DNA of 64,000 nucleotides from positions 248,001 to 312,000 of the forward strand of contig NZ_JBHUIW010000003.1 of assembly GCF_042682915.1 (NCBI RefSeq), read 5' to 3'. The notes beneath the pieces are model-generated. The model made no database searches. It saw nothing but the letters and a program-made list of their open reading frames with translations, and was not told where the DNA came from. Both the position numbers and the translations under genes were made by a program. This stretch comes from Rhodoplanes azumiensis. GTDB lineage: Bacteria; Pseudomonadota; Alphaproteobacteria; Rhizobiales; Xanthobacteraceae. Positions 17,080 to 24,962 of this stretch are shown here, one piece after another. Position 1 is the first letter of the stretch; each line of letters opens with the position of its first letter.

Positions 17080-18246
17080 CTACTCCGCCGGGGTGATCCG
17101 CAGGATCCGCCCGTCGTCCTCGTCGGTGGTGACCAGCACCTCGCCGTCGAGGCCCTGGCGGACGTTGCGGATGCGGGTGCCGAGCGGGATGCGCTCCTCG
17201 CCCGTCACGGTCTCGCCGTCGAGGGTGAGGCGCACCAGGCCGCGCGCCGTGAGGCCGCTGATCAACAGGTTGCCGCGCCAGCCGGGGATGCGATCGCCCG
17301 TGTAGAAGGTCATGCCGGAGGGCGAGATCACCGGCGTCCAGTGGCGCAACGCGTCGGCGAGGTCCGGCCGGGTCGGCGGGGTCGGGATCGGGCGGCCGTC
17401 GTAATGCGTGCCCCAGCTCACCAGCGGCCAGCCGTAGTTCCGGCCCGCCTGCGGGATGTTCAGCTCGTCGCCGCCGCGCGGACCCATCTCGGTCGTCCAC
17501 AGGACGCCGGTGTCGGGATGGATGGCGCCGCCGAGCGGGTTGCGGTGGCCGTAGGACCAGATCTCGGGGCGCGCATCCGTGCGGCTCACGAACGGGTTGT
17601 CGTCCGGCACCGTGCCGTCGGGGCGGATGCGCACCACCTTGCCGAGATGGGTCATGAGATCCTGGGCCGGATCGAACTTGAAGCGCTCGCCCAGCGTCAC
17701 GAACATCGTACCGTCGCGCCGGAAGGCGATGCGCGAGCCGAAATGGTTGCCGCCCGAGACCTTCGGGAGCTGGCGGAAGATCACCTGCAGATCCTCGAGC
17801 GCGCCGTCGCCGAGCCGGGCGCGCGCCACGGCGGCGCCGGCGCCGCCGTCACCGGGCTCGGCATAGGTGATATAGACGACACGGTTGTGGGCGAAGTCGG
17901 GGTCGAGCACGACGTCGTGCAGGCCGCCCTGGCTCTGCGCGAACACGGCCGGCACGCCCTTCAGGGGCGGCGAGACGGCGCCGTCGCGGCCGACGAGGCG
18001 CAGCCGGCCGGCCCGCTCGGTGACCAGCATGCGGCCGTCGGGCAGCACGGCGAGCCCCCAGGGGTGGTCGAGCCCGCCCGCGACCGTGCGGACGATCAGC
18101 GGCCCGGAGCGGCTGTCGACGCGGCGCTCGGCCGTCGCCGCGGATTGCGCTGCGGCCGGTCGGCCGGCGGCCGGGATACCGGCCAGCGGTGTGCCGCCCA
18201 GCACGGCGAGCGCGAGCAGGGCGGTCGCGGTCGGTCGCGGTCGCAT
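17080..18246 (-). CDS. PQQ-dependent sugar dehydrogenase (soluble aldose dehydrogenase family)
   Basis: A 388-residue exported protein of the GSDH/YliI-like beta-propeller family. A signal peptide (residues 1-34, LLALAVLGGTPLAGIPAAG) is followed by the family opening VAGGLDHPWGLAVLPDGRMLVTE. Later blocks are QGGLHDVVLDPDFAHN, VSGGNHFGSRIAFRRDG, SYGHRNPLGGAIHPDTG and WTTEMGPRGGDELN. Homologues oxidise aldose sugars in the periplasm with PQQ. The start at 18246 has AGGAG upstream; the longer frame lacks the signal at its N-terminus. No PQQ synthesis genes are in the window. Confidence 0.87.
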   Translation of the reverse strand: MRPRPTATALLALAVLGGTPLAGIPAAGRPAAAQSAATAERRVDSRSGPLIVRTVAGGLDHPWGLAVLPDGRMLVTERAGRLRLVGRDGAVSPPLKGVPAVFAQSQGGLHDVVLDPDFAHNRVVYITYAEPGDGGAGAAVARARLGDGALEDLQVIFRQLPKVSGGNHFGSRIAFRRDGTMFVTLGERFKFDPAQDLMTHLGKVVRIRPDGTVPDDNPFVSRTDARPEIWSYGHRNPLGGAIHPDTGVLWTTEMGPRGGDELNIPQAGRNYGWPLVSWGTHYDGRPIPTPPTRPDLADALRHWTPVISPSGMTFYTGDRIPGWRGNLLISGLTARGLVRLTLDGETVTGEERIPLGTRIRNVRQGLDGEVLVTTDEDDGRILRITPAE

Positions 18247-18415
18247 CGGGGGCTCCTGTCGGTGGTCGCAACGATCCGACCTCAACCGCGAGGCCGGACG
18301 GGCCGTTCCGTCCGAAGACTTTTCGCATTCTGCGGCGGCAGCGTGACGGCCCGGCCTGTGGTAAGGGGACGGCCCGCCGCCCCGAGGAGGCCCGGCCGGT
18401 TCCGTGCGCCACACC

Positions 18416-19345
18416 ATGCCCGACCTCGACGCCATCCTGATCGCCGGCCCGACCGCGAGCGGCAAGTCGGCGCTGGCGCTGGCGCTGGCCGAAGCGCTCG
18501 GCGGCGTCGTGATCAACGCCGACTCGATGCAGGTCTATGGCGATCTGCGCATCATCACGGCGCGCCCCACCGCCGCGGAGGAGGCATGCGTGCCGCATCG
18601 CCTCTACGGACACGTGGATGCCGGCGTGAACTTCTCCGTCGGCCACTATCTGCGCGATGCGCAGGCCGCGCTCACCGAGGTGCGGGCGGCGGGCCGTCTG
18701 CCGATCTTCTGCGGCGGCACCGGGCTCTACTTCAAGGCGCTGACCAAGGGCCTGTCGCGGGTGCCGCCGGTGCCGGCCGCGATCCGCGACATGGTGCGCG
18801 ATATGCTCGCGGCGCTGGGGCCGGAGCTCCTGCACGCCACGCTCGCCCGCCACGATCCCGGCGAGGCGGCGCGCCTCGAGCCGCGCGACAAGCTTCGCGT
18901 CACCCGCGCTCTCGAGGTGCTGCTCGCCACCGGCCGGCCCTTGTCGGCCTGGCACGGCGAGACCGACCCACCGCTGCTGGATCCGGCTCGCGTCGTCACC
19001 GCCTTCCTGGCCCCGGACCGGACGGCCCTCTACGCCCGCATCGACGCGCGGTTCGTGCGGATGATGGCGGAGGGCGCCCTGGAGGAGATCCGGGCGCTCG
19101 GGGGGAGACAGCTCGACCCACTTTTGCCGGCGATGCGGGCGCACGGCGTGCCCGGGCTGCTGGCGTATCTCTCCGGCACGATGTCGCGCGCGGCGGCGAT
19201 CGAGAAGGGGCAGGCCGACACCCGCCACTACGCCAAGCGGCAGTTCACCTGGTTCCGCCACCAGCTCCCGGACTGGCCGTGGCTCGCGCCGGAGCTGGCA
19301 TTCGACGATCTGCTGCGCCGCGCATCGGCTTTCCCGAGGGGATAA
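18416..19345 (+). CDS. miaA: tRNA dimethylallyltransferase
   Basis: A 309-residue enzyme that adds a dimethylallyl group to A37 of UNN-reading tRNAs. It has the P-loop AGPTASGKSALALALA, the conserved INADSMQVY, TARPTAAEEACVPHRLYG, LPIFCGGTGLYFKALTKGL and the C-terminal YAKRQFTWFR signature. The ATG at 18416 is used; a GTG at 18404, nearer a GAGGAGG ribosome site, would add four residues. The last about 100 bases overlap the convergent msrQ gene. Confidence 0.94.
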   Translation: MPDLDAILIAGPTASGKSALALALAEALGGVVINADSMQVYGDLRIITARPTAAEEACVPHRLYGHVDAGVNFSVGHYLRDAQAALTEVRAAGRLPIFCGGTGLYFKALTKGLSRVPPVPAAIRDMVRDMLAALGPELLHATLARHDPGEAARLEPRDKLRVTRALEVLLATGRPLSAWHGETDPPLLDPARVVTAFLAPDRTALYARIDARFVRMMAEGALEEIRALGGRQLDPLLPAMRAHGVPGLLAYLSGTMSRAAAIEKGQADTRHYAKRQFTWFRHQLPDWPWLAPELAFDDLLRRASAFPRG

Positions 19346-20150
19346 TCGCGCGCAGCGCGGCCAGGATCGCGATCACGAGGCCGACGACCAGTACCCAGGC
19401 GGCCGGCCGCAGGCCGAACGAGACGTCCAGATTGGCGTAGAGCACCAGGGTCGGGTCGACGCCCGTGGTGACGCCGTACCACGCCGCCTCGCCGAGCGCG
19501 GTCGCGGCCGAAGCGACGATCGCGAGCAGTCCGAGGCGCAGGGGGCCGAGGTCGCCGACGATGCGATAGGCGAGCCGGTAGAGCAAAAGCCACGCGAGGA
19601 AGCCCGCCATCATGATCGACTCGGTGATGTCGAGCTTGGTCTGCATGAGGAAATGCAGGATCGCCAGCAGCGCGATCGGGTAGGCGAGGCGGTGCAGGGC
19701 CGCCCAGCGCGGCCCGCCGAGCCGGCGCACCATGCCGTCCGTCGAGGTGATGGCGAGCGCCGTGAGCCCGATCAGGGCGACGAAGCCGATGATCAGATAG
19801 ACGCGCAGCGCGATCTCGCTGACGATCTTCACGACATCGAGCTTCTGGTCGAAGCAATAAAGCGTCAGGTGCAGGGCCGCGTAGGCGAAGGCCGCGACCC
19901 CGATGGTCCGCCGCGTCAGGATCAGCTTGGGCGCGCCGAGGACGCGCCGCGCCGGCGTGACGGCGAGCGACAGCAAGAGGAAGCGCACCGCCCAGGAGCC
20001 GGACTGATGGATCGCCTCGTTGAACGGCCGCGGCCCGAGCCCGCCCGTGGCGGTCAGCCAGGCGAGCCACAGGGCGGGCAGGCAGACCAGAATGAAGGCC
20101 GCGATCTTCAGGATCGACCAGCGGCCGTTGCGTTCACGCAGGAAGGGCAT
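19245..20150 (-). CDS. msrQ: Methionine sulfoxide reductase haem-binding subunit MsrQ
   Basis: A 301-residue polytopic membrane protein of the ferric reductase-like family. MsrQ passes electrons from the quinone pool to periplasmic MsrP, which repairs oxidised Met residues. About six membrane helices are visible, with likely haem-ligand His in YAALHLTLYCF, WAALHRLAYPIALLAILHFLM. The opening SGSWAVRFLLLSLAVTPARR is typical. The partner gene msrP is not next to it, unlike in many genomes. The 3' end overlaps miaA by 101 bases tail-to-tail, with a C-terminal extension rich in Ala/Arg/Gly. Confidence 0.88.
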   Translation of the reverse strand: MPFLRERNGRWSILKIAAFILVCLPALWLAWLTATGGLGPRPFNEAIHQSGSWAVRFLLLSLAVTPARRVLGAPKLILTRRTIGVAAFAYAALHLTLYCFDQKLDVVKIVSEIALRVYLIIGFVALIGLTALAITSTDGMVRRLGGPRWAALHRLAYPIALLAILHFLMQTKLDITESIMMAGFLAWLLLYRLAYRIVGDLGPLRLGLLAIVASAATALGEAAWYGVTTGVDPTLVLYANLDVSFGLRPAAWVLVVGLVIAILAALRAIIPSGKPMRGAADRRMPAPARATASPGAGGGTR

Positions 20151-20327
20151 GCAGAACCTCGGGGGTGGGAGCGACCCTGACGGCCGGTGACCGCGCCGGC
20201 AAGCCCGACGCGCCGCCGCACGCGATCACGGCCGGTCACGATCACCGGAGCGGGACCGCCCGCGGCCGGCCACCGCGGGGCGCACTCGGAATCGTCATAC
20301 GAAGCCCGGATTTGCGGTGTTACGTCC

Positions 20328-20356
20328 TTGACCCCGCACGGGGGCTCCTCTATAAG
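20328..20356 (+). promoter_or_regulatory. Promoter of the ilv operon leader
   Basis: TTGACC (20328-20333) and TATAAG (20351-20356) are separated by 17 bases. Transcription should start near 20363, about 25 bases before the leader peptide ATG. Confidence 0.75.
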
Positions 20357-20387
20357 GCCGGCAACTTTAGACGCGAAGAGATCGATC

Positions 20388-20447
20388 ATGCGCAATATTG
20401 TTTCGCTGCTCATCGTAGGCGGGCGCGCCATCCGGGGATCGTCCTGA
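20388..20447 (+). CDS. ilv operon leader peptide
   Basis: A 19-residue open frame, MRNIVSLLIVGGRAIRGSS, with a run of Ile, Val and Leu codons (I-V-S-L-L-I-V). It lies between a strong promoter and a rho-independent terminator that precedes ilvB. Ribosome stalling at these codons when charged Ile, Leu or Val tRNA is scarce should favour readthrough, as in classical branched-chain attenuators. A 7-bp hairpin (GGATCGT/ACGATCC, 20436-20454) spans the stop codon and could form the pause or anti-terminator element. Confidence 0.85.
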   Translation: MRNIVSLLIVGGRAIRGSS

Positions 20448-20478
20448 ACGATCCGGCCGGGGTGGCGTGCTGCACACA

Positions 20479-20500
20479 AGGGCCCTGGCGGCCCTTTTTT
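20479..20500 (+). terminator. ilv attenuator terminator
   Basis: The stem AGGGCC/GGCCCT has a CTGGC loop and is followed by six T (20495-20500, the first of them closing the stem). It sits 32 bases after the leader peptide stop and about 100 bases before ilvB, as expected for an attenuator. Confidence 0.88.
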
Positions 20501-20603
20501 CATTCCTGAAGCCCGTCCGAACCCATTACCGAACCCGAACCACAGTTCGTCCCGAACGACCGGCCGACGACGGCCGAGGCGAGACACGAAGGCGGAGAAA
20601 GCC

Positions 20604-22364
20604 ATGACCAAGGAGATGACCGGCGCCGAGATGATCATCCAGGCGCTGATCGACCAGGGGGTCGAGCACATCTTCGGCTATCCGGGCGGCGCGGTGCTGC
20701 CGATCTACGATGCGCTGTTCCATCAGGACAAGGTGCGCCACGTGCTGGTGCGCCACGAGCAGGGCGCCGTGCACGCCGCCGAGGGCTATGCGCGCTCGAC
20801 CGGCAAGGTCGGCTGCGTGCTGGTCACCTCGGGCCCCGGCGCCACCAACGCCGTCACGGGCCTCGCCGACGCGCTGTGCGACTCGATCCCGATCGTCTGC
20901 ATCACGGGCCAGGTTCCGACCCACCTGATCGGCAACGACGCCTTCCAGGAGTGCGACACGGTCGGCATCACCCGGCCCTGCACCAAGTACAACACCCTGG
21001 TGAAGAGCATCGAGGAGCTGCCGCGCGTCCTGCACGAGGCGTTCCACATCGCGGCGAGCGGCCGACCCGGCCCGGTCGTCATCGACGTGCCGAAGGACGT
21101 GCAGTTCGCCACCGGCCTCTACTCGAAGCCGAAGGCGTTCGCGCATCGCGGCTACGCGCCGAAGCCCAAGCCCGATCCGCGCCGCATCGAGGAGGCGGTG
21201 GCGCTGATGCGCACCGCGCGCCGGCCGGTCTTCTACACGGGCGGCGGCGTCATCAATTCGGGCCGCAAGGCGACCGAGCTCCTGCGCCAGCTCGTCCGCT
21301 CGACCGGCTTCCCGATCACCTCGACCTTGATGGGGCTCGGCGCCTATCCGGCCTCCGATCCGCAGTGGCTCGGCATGCTCGGCATGCACGGCACCTACGA
21401 GGCCAACCTCGCGATGCACGAATGCGATCTGATGATCTGCATCGGGGCGCGCTTCGACGACCGCATCACCGGTCGGCTCGACGCCTTCTCGCCGGGCTCG
21501 CGCAAGATCCACGTCGACATCGACCCGTCGTCGATCAACAAGAACGTCAAGGTCGACGTGCCGATCCTCGGCGACTGCACCGAGGTGCTGGAGGAGATGC
21601 TGCGGCTGTGGACGACGCAGCCGGGCGACGCCCACGGCGCCGCGCACAAGACCTGGTGGAAGCGGATCGAAGGGTGGCGGGCCCGCAAGAGCCTCGCCTA
21701 CAAGCCCTCGGCCGAGGTGATCAAGCCGCAATACGCGATCCAGCGGCTCTACGAGCTGACCAAGGACCGCGACACCTACATCACCACCGAGGTCGGCCAG
21801 CATCAGATGTGGGCGGCGCAGTTCTACGGCTTCGAGGAGCCGAACCGCTGGATGACGTCGGGCGGGCTCGGCACCATGGGCTACGGCATCCCGGCCGCGG
21901 TCGGCGTGCAGCTCGCCCATCCGGGCGCGCTCGTCGTCGACATCGCCGGCGAGGCCTCGGTGCTGATGACCATGCAGGAGATGTCGACCGCGGTGCAGTA
22001 CCGGCTGCCGATCAAGATCTTCATCCTCAACAACCACTACATGGGGATGGTGCGGCAGTGGCAGGAGCTCCTGCACGGCGGCCGCTACTCGCAGAGCTAC
22101 TCGGAGGCGCTGCCCGACTTCGTCAAGCTCGCCGAGGCCTATCACGGCGTCGGCATGCGCTGCGAGAAGCCGGGCGATCTCGACGCCGCCATCGAGGAGA
22201 TGATCGCGGTCGACAAGCCGGTGATCTTCGACTGCGTGGTCGATCCGTCGGAGAACTGCTTCCCGATGATCCCGTCGGGTCGCGCCCACAACGAGATGCT
22301 CCTGGGTGACGCCGCCGAGAAGCTCGACGAGGCGATCACCGAGGAAGGCAAGATGCTGGTCTGA
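20604..22364 (+). CDS. ilvB: Acetolactate synthase large subunit
   Basis: A 586-residue thiamine-diphosphate enzyme that condenses pyruvate to acetolactate (or with 2-oxobutyrate for isoleucine). The N-terminus has GAEMIIQALIDQGVEHIFGYPGG and HEQGAVHAAEGYAR with the catalytic Glu. The central FAD-binding domain includes GARFDDRITG. The C-terminal ThDP site has GGLGTMGYGIPAAVG, then the GDG-like metal motif region (IAGEASVLMTMQE) and NNHYMGMVRQWQ. In the metal motif the usual GDGS reads GEAS, a point worth noting. GGCGGAGAAA is a good ribosome site. It is the first structural gene after the attenuator and is followed by ilvN. Confidence 0.95.
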   Translation: MTKEMTGAEMIIQALIDQGVEHIFGYPGGAVLPIYDALFHQDKVRHVLVRHEQGAVHAAEGYARSTGKVGCVLVTSGPGATNAVTGLADALCDSIPIVCITGQVPTHLIGNDAFQECDTVGITRPCTKYNTLVKSIEELPRVLHEAFHIAASGRPGPVVIDVPKDVQFATGLYSKPKAFAHRGYAPKPKPDPRRIEEAVALMRTARRPVFYTGGGVINSGRKATELLRQLVRSTGFPITSTLMGLGAYPASDPQWLGMLGMHGTYEANLAMHECDLMICIGARFDDRITGRLDAFSPGSRKIHVDIDPSSINKNVKVDVPILGDCTEVLEEMLRLWTTQPGDAHGAAHKTWWKRIEGWRARKSLAYKPSAEVIKPQYAIQRLYELTKDRDTYITTEVGQHQMWAAQFYGFEEPNRWMTSGGLGTMGYGIPAAVGVQLAHPGALVVDIAGEASVLMTMQEMSTAVQYRLPIKIFILNNHYMGMVRQWQELLHGGRYSQSYSEALPDFVKLAEAYHGVGMRCEKPGDLDAAIEEMIAVDKPVIFDCVVDPSENCFPMIPSGRAHNEMLLGDAAEKLDEAITEEGKMLV

Positions 22365-22435
22365 GACCTGATCATCACGCACCCGGCTCCGGCGGAGCGG
22401 GGTGGATGTCATTCGGGGCAGGGAATTTTCTCATC

Positions 22436-22996
22436 ATGAACGCCATCACGCCGACCTCCGGCAGCACCTCGCACTATCCGTCCGCCCATGTGGCGCAGGC
22501 GATCGAGTCCCATACGCTCGCTGTCATCGTCGACAACGAGCCGGGCGTGCTCGCCCGCGTCATCGGCCTGTTCTCGGGCCGCGGCTACAACATCGAGAGC
22601 CTGACGGTGTCCGAGACCGAGCACCAGAAGCACCTCTCCCGCATCACCGTGGTGACGCGCGGCACCCCGATGGTGATCGAGCAGATCAAGAACCAGCTCG
22701 ACCGCATGGTGCCGGTGCATCGCGTGGTCGACATGACCGTGTCGGCGCGCTCGATCGAGCGCGAGCTCGCGATGGTGAAGGTGCGCGGCAAGGGCGACCA
22801 TCGGGTCGAGGCGCTGCGGCTGGCCGACGCCTTCAAGGCGCGCGTCATCGACGCGACGATCGAGAGCTTCGTGTTCGAGATCACGGGCGGGGCCGAGAAG
22901 ATCGACCAGTTCGTCAGCCTGATGCTGCCGCTCGGCCTCGTCGAGGTGTCGCGCACCGGTATCGTCGCCATCGCGCGCGGTCCCGAGGGGATGTGA
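22436..22996 (+). CDS. ilvN: Acetolactate synthase small (regulatory) subunit
   Basis: A 186-residue regulatory subunit that binds IlvB and confers valine feedback. The ACT domain is in the first 90 residues (HTLAVIVDNEPGVLARVIGL, GRGYNIESLTVSETEH). The C-terminal ALS_ss_C domain has VKVRGKGDHRVEALRLADAF and FEITGGAEKIDQFVSLM. The ATG at 22436 gives a normal family length; an in-frame ATG at 22406 with GGAG upstream would add ten residues. It could equally be named ilvH. Confidence 0.94.
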   Translation: MNAITPTSGSTSHYPSAHVAQAIESHTLAVIVDNEPGVLARVIGLFSGRGYNIESLTVSETEHQKHLSRITVVTRGTPMVIEQIKNQLDRMVPVHRVVDMTVSARSIERELAMVKVRGKGDHRVEALRLADAFKARVIDATIESFVFEITGGAEKIDQFVSLMLPLGLVEVSRTGIVAIARGPEGM

Positions 22997-23017
22997 GGCG
23001 GGCGCCCGCTCGCTTTC

Positions 23018-23041
23018 CCTCTCCCCGCCAGCGGGGAGAGG
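23018..23041. repeat. Short CCTCTCCCC-type hairpin repeat
   Basis: CCTCTCCCCGC and GCGGGGAGAGG form an 11-bp stem with a two-base loop just after ilvN. It is the minimal form of the repeat also seen at 26904, 33055 and 39855. Confidence 0.7.
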
Positions 23042-23076
23042 TTCCGGGCGGCGACCGCGGTGGACGCCCCAAGGTC

Positions 23077-23099
23077 TCGGATATACATTGTGTATCCGA
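23077..23099. promoter_or_regulatory. Inverted-repeat operator before the MazE-like gene
   Basis: The arms TCGGATATACA and TGTGTATCCGA match at 10 of 11 positions around one central base. The site ends 10 bases before the antitoxin start and contains TATACAT, a possible -10. It is a likely autoregulatory operator of the toxin-antitoxin pair. Confidence 0.68.
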
Positions 23100-23109
23100 A
23101 GGGGATGCC

Positions 23110-23445
23110 ATGAAGGTCAAGGTCTCGAAATGGGGCAACAGCCTCGGGGTGCGGCTGCCGAAGGCGGCGGCCGAGGCCGCGGGCGTCACCGAGGGCAGCG
23201 AGGTCGACGTGGTGGTCGAGGGGCGCGAGCTGCGGCTGAAGCCGGCGCCTGCGCGGCTCGGTTACACGCGCTACCGGCTCGCCGACCTCGTCGCCGAGGC
23301 GAAGCGCCTCGGGCCCGAGAACGAGCCGCCGACCGTCGACTGGGGGCCGGACCGCGGAGAAGAGATCCTTCCCGAGGACGAGTATTCGCGCGGCGAGATC
23401 ACGTTCGAGGATCTGACCAGAAACAATGCTCCCGGAAAGCGGTGA
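23110..23445 (+). CDS. AbrB/MazE-family antitoxin
   Basis: A 111-residue protein with the swapped-hairpin AbrB/MazE N-terminus: MKVKVSKWGNSLGVRLPKAA, then VTEGSEVDVVVEGRELRLKP. The acidic C-terminal half (GPENEPPTVDWGP, EEILPEDEYSRGEITFEDL) is expected to wrap and inhibit the toxin. The gene overlaps the toxin gene by 20 bases. It lies between ilvN and ilvC, where no such gene is normally found. Confidence 0.88.
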   Translation: MKVKVSKWGNSLGVRLPKAAAEAAGVTEGSEVDVVVEGRELRLKPAPARLGYTRYRLADLVAEAKRLGPENEPPTVDWGPDRGEEILPEDEYSRGEITFEDLTRNNAPGKR

Positions 23446-23788
23446 CATCGCCTGGGTCGAGCTCGACACGGTGCTCGGAACCGAGCAGGCTGGACGCCGG
23501 CCCGCGCTGGTGCTGAGCGATCGCGCCTATCACGAAGTTTCGCGACGCAGCATCGTCTGCCCGATCTCGTCGCGGGCGAAGCCGTGGAGCTTCAACGTCC
23601 CGCTCCCCGAGGGACTGCAAACCCGAGGCGTGGTTCTGGTCGATCAGATCCGGAGCGTCTCCCGCGAGCACCGCATGTTCGGCGTCATCGAGCACGTTCC
23701 CGATCGCGTCCTGCTCGACGTCCGCGGCGTGCTGGTCGCGCTCTTCGGGCTCGACAGCGTCCCGATCGCGCCCGGCCCGTCGCCGTGA
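23426..23788 (+). CDS. MazF/PemK-family endoribonuclease toxin
   Basis: A 120-residue type II toxin that should cleave mRNA. Family marks are SGDIAWVELDTVLGTEQAGRRPALVLS, the RxxxCPISS segment (RRSIVCPISSRAKPW), and GVVLVDQIRSVSRE. All usual core residues of the SH3-like barrel are present, so it looks active. It overlaps the antitoxin gene, ensuring coupled expression. Confidence 0.9.
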   Translation: MLPESGDIAWVELDTVLGTEQAGRRPALVLSDRAYHEVSRRSIVCPISSRAKPWSFNVPLPEGLQTRGVVLVDQIRSVSREHRMFGVIEHVPDRVLLDVRGVLVALFGLDSVPIAPGPSP

Positions 23789-23942
23789 GAATTCGCGACG
23801 GAACGGCATAGGACTTCCGCGGTCGCCGGGCTTGTCCCGGTCCCGCGTACCTCTTAAGAACCCACCCACGGCAGCCCGGTTCTCGGGGCCTGCCGGACCC
23901 GCAACGACCAGGGCGGCCGGCCCGCCGAGAAGGGGAATTCCC

Positions 23943-24962
23943 ATGCGTGTCTATTACGATCGCGACGCCGATCTCAATCTGATCAAGACCAAGAAGGTCG
24001 CGATCGTCGGCTTCGGCAGCCAGGGCCACGCCCATGCGCTCAACCTGCGCGACTCCGGCGTGAAGAACGTCGCCGTCGCGCTGCGCCCGGGCTCGGCCAG
24101 CGCCAAGAAGGCCGAGGCCATGGGCCTGCCGGTGATGACGGTCGCCGAGGCCGCCAAGTGGGCCGACGTGATGATGATGCTGACGCCGGACGAGCTGCAG
24201 GCCGACATTTACGCCGCCGAGATCGCCGGAAACATCCGCGAGGGCGCCGCGCTGATGTTCGCGCACGGCCTCAACGTCCACTTCAACCTGATCGATCCGA
24301 AGAAGGACATCGACGTCCTGATGGTCGCGCCGAAGGGGCCCGGCCACACGGTGCGGGCCGAGTACGAGCGCGGCGCCGGCGTGCCCTGCCTGCTCGCCAT
24401 CCACCAGGACGCCTCGGGCAATGCCCACGACATCGGCCTCTCCTACGCCTCGGCGATCGGCGGTGGCCGCGCCGGCATCATCGAGACGACCTTCCAGGAG
24501 GAGTGCGAGACCGACCTGTTCGGCGAGCAGGCGGTGCTGTGCGGCGGCGCCGTGGAGCTGATGAAGGCCGGCTTCGAGACGCTGGTCGAGGCCGGCTACG
24601 CGCCCGAGATGGCCTATTTCGAGTGCGTGCACGAGCTCAAGCTGATCGTCGACCTCATCTACGAGGGCGGCATCGCGACCATGAACTACTCGATCTCCAA
24701 CACGGCCGAGTACGGCGAGTACAAGTCCGGCCCGCGCCTGATCACGGCCGAGACCAAGGCCGAGATGAAGAAGGTGCTGGCCGACATCCAGTCGGGCGCC
24801 TTCGTGAAGGACTGGATGCTGGAGAACAAGGTCAACCAGGCCTCGTTCAAGGCGATCCGCGCCAACATGGCCAAGCACCCGATCGAGGAGGTCGGCGCCA
24901 AGCTGCGCGAGATGATGCCGTGGATCAAGCAGCGCGCCATGGTCGACAAGAGCAAGAACTAA
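23943..24962 (+). CDS. ilvC: Ketol-acid reductoisomerase (class I)
   Basis: A 339-residue NADPH enzyme that isomerises and reduces acetolactate to dihydroxyisovalerate. It begins MRVYYDRDADLNLI with the Rossmann motif VAIVGFGSQGHAHALNLRDSG. Metal-ligand blocks are VEAGYAPEMAYFECVHELK and GGIATMNYSISNTAEYGEY. The class I length and ending (MVDKSKN) are typical. GAGAAGGGG is a strong ribosome site; a longer frame from 23832 is rejected. The broken low-GC gene starts immediately after its stop. Confidence 0.96.
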   Translation: MRVYYDRDADLNLIKTKKVAIVGFGSQGHAHALNLRDSGVKNVAVALRPGSASAKKAEAMGLPVMTVAEAAKWADVMMMLTPDELQADIYAAEIAGNIREGAALMFAHGLNVHFNLIDPKKDIDVLMVAPKGPGHTVRAEYERGAGVPCLLAIHQDASGNAHDIGLSYASAIGGGRAGIIETTFQEECETDLFGEQAVLCGGAVELMKAGFETLVEAGYAPEMAYFECVHELKLIVDLIYEGGIATMNYSISNTAEYGEYKSGPRLITAETKAEMKKVLADIQSGAFVKDWMLENKVNQASFKAIRANMAKHPIEEVGAKLREMMPWIKQRAMVDKSKN

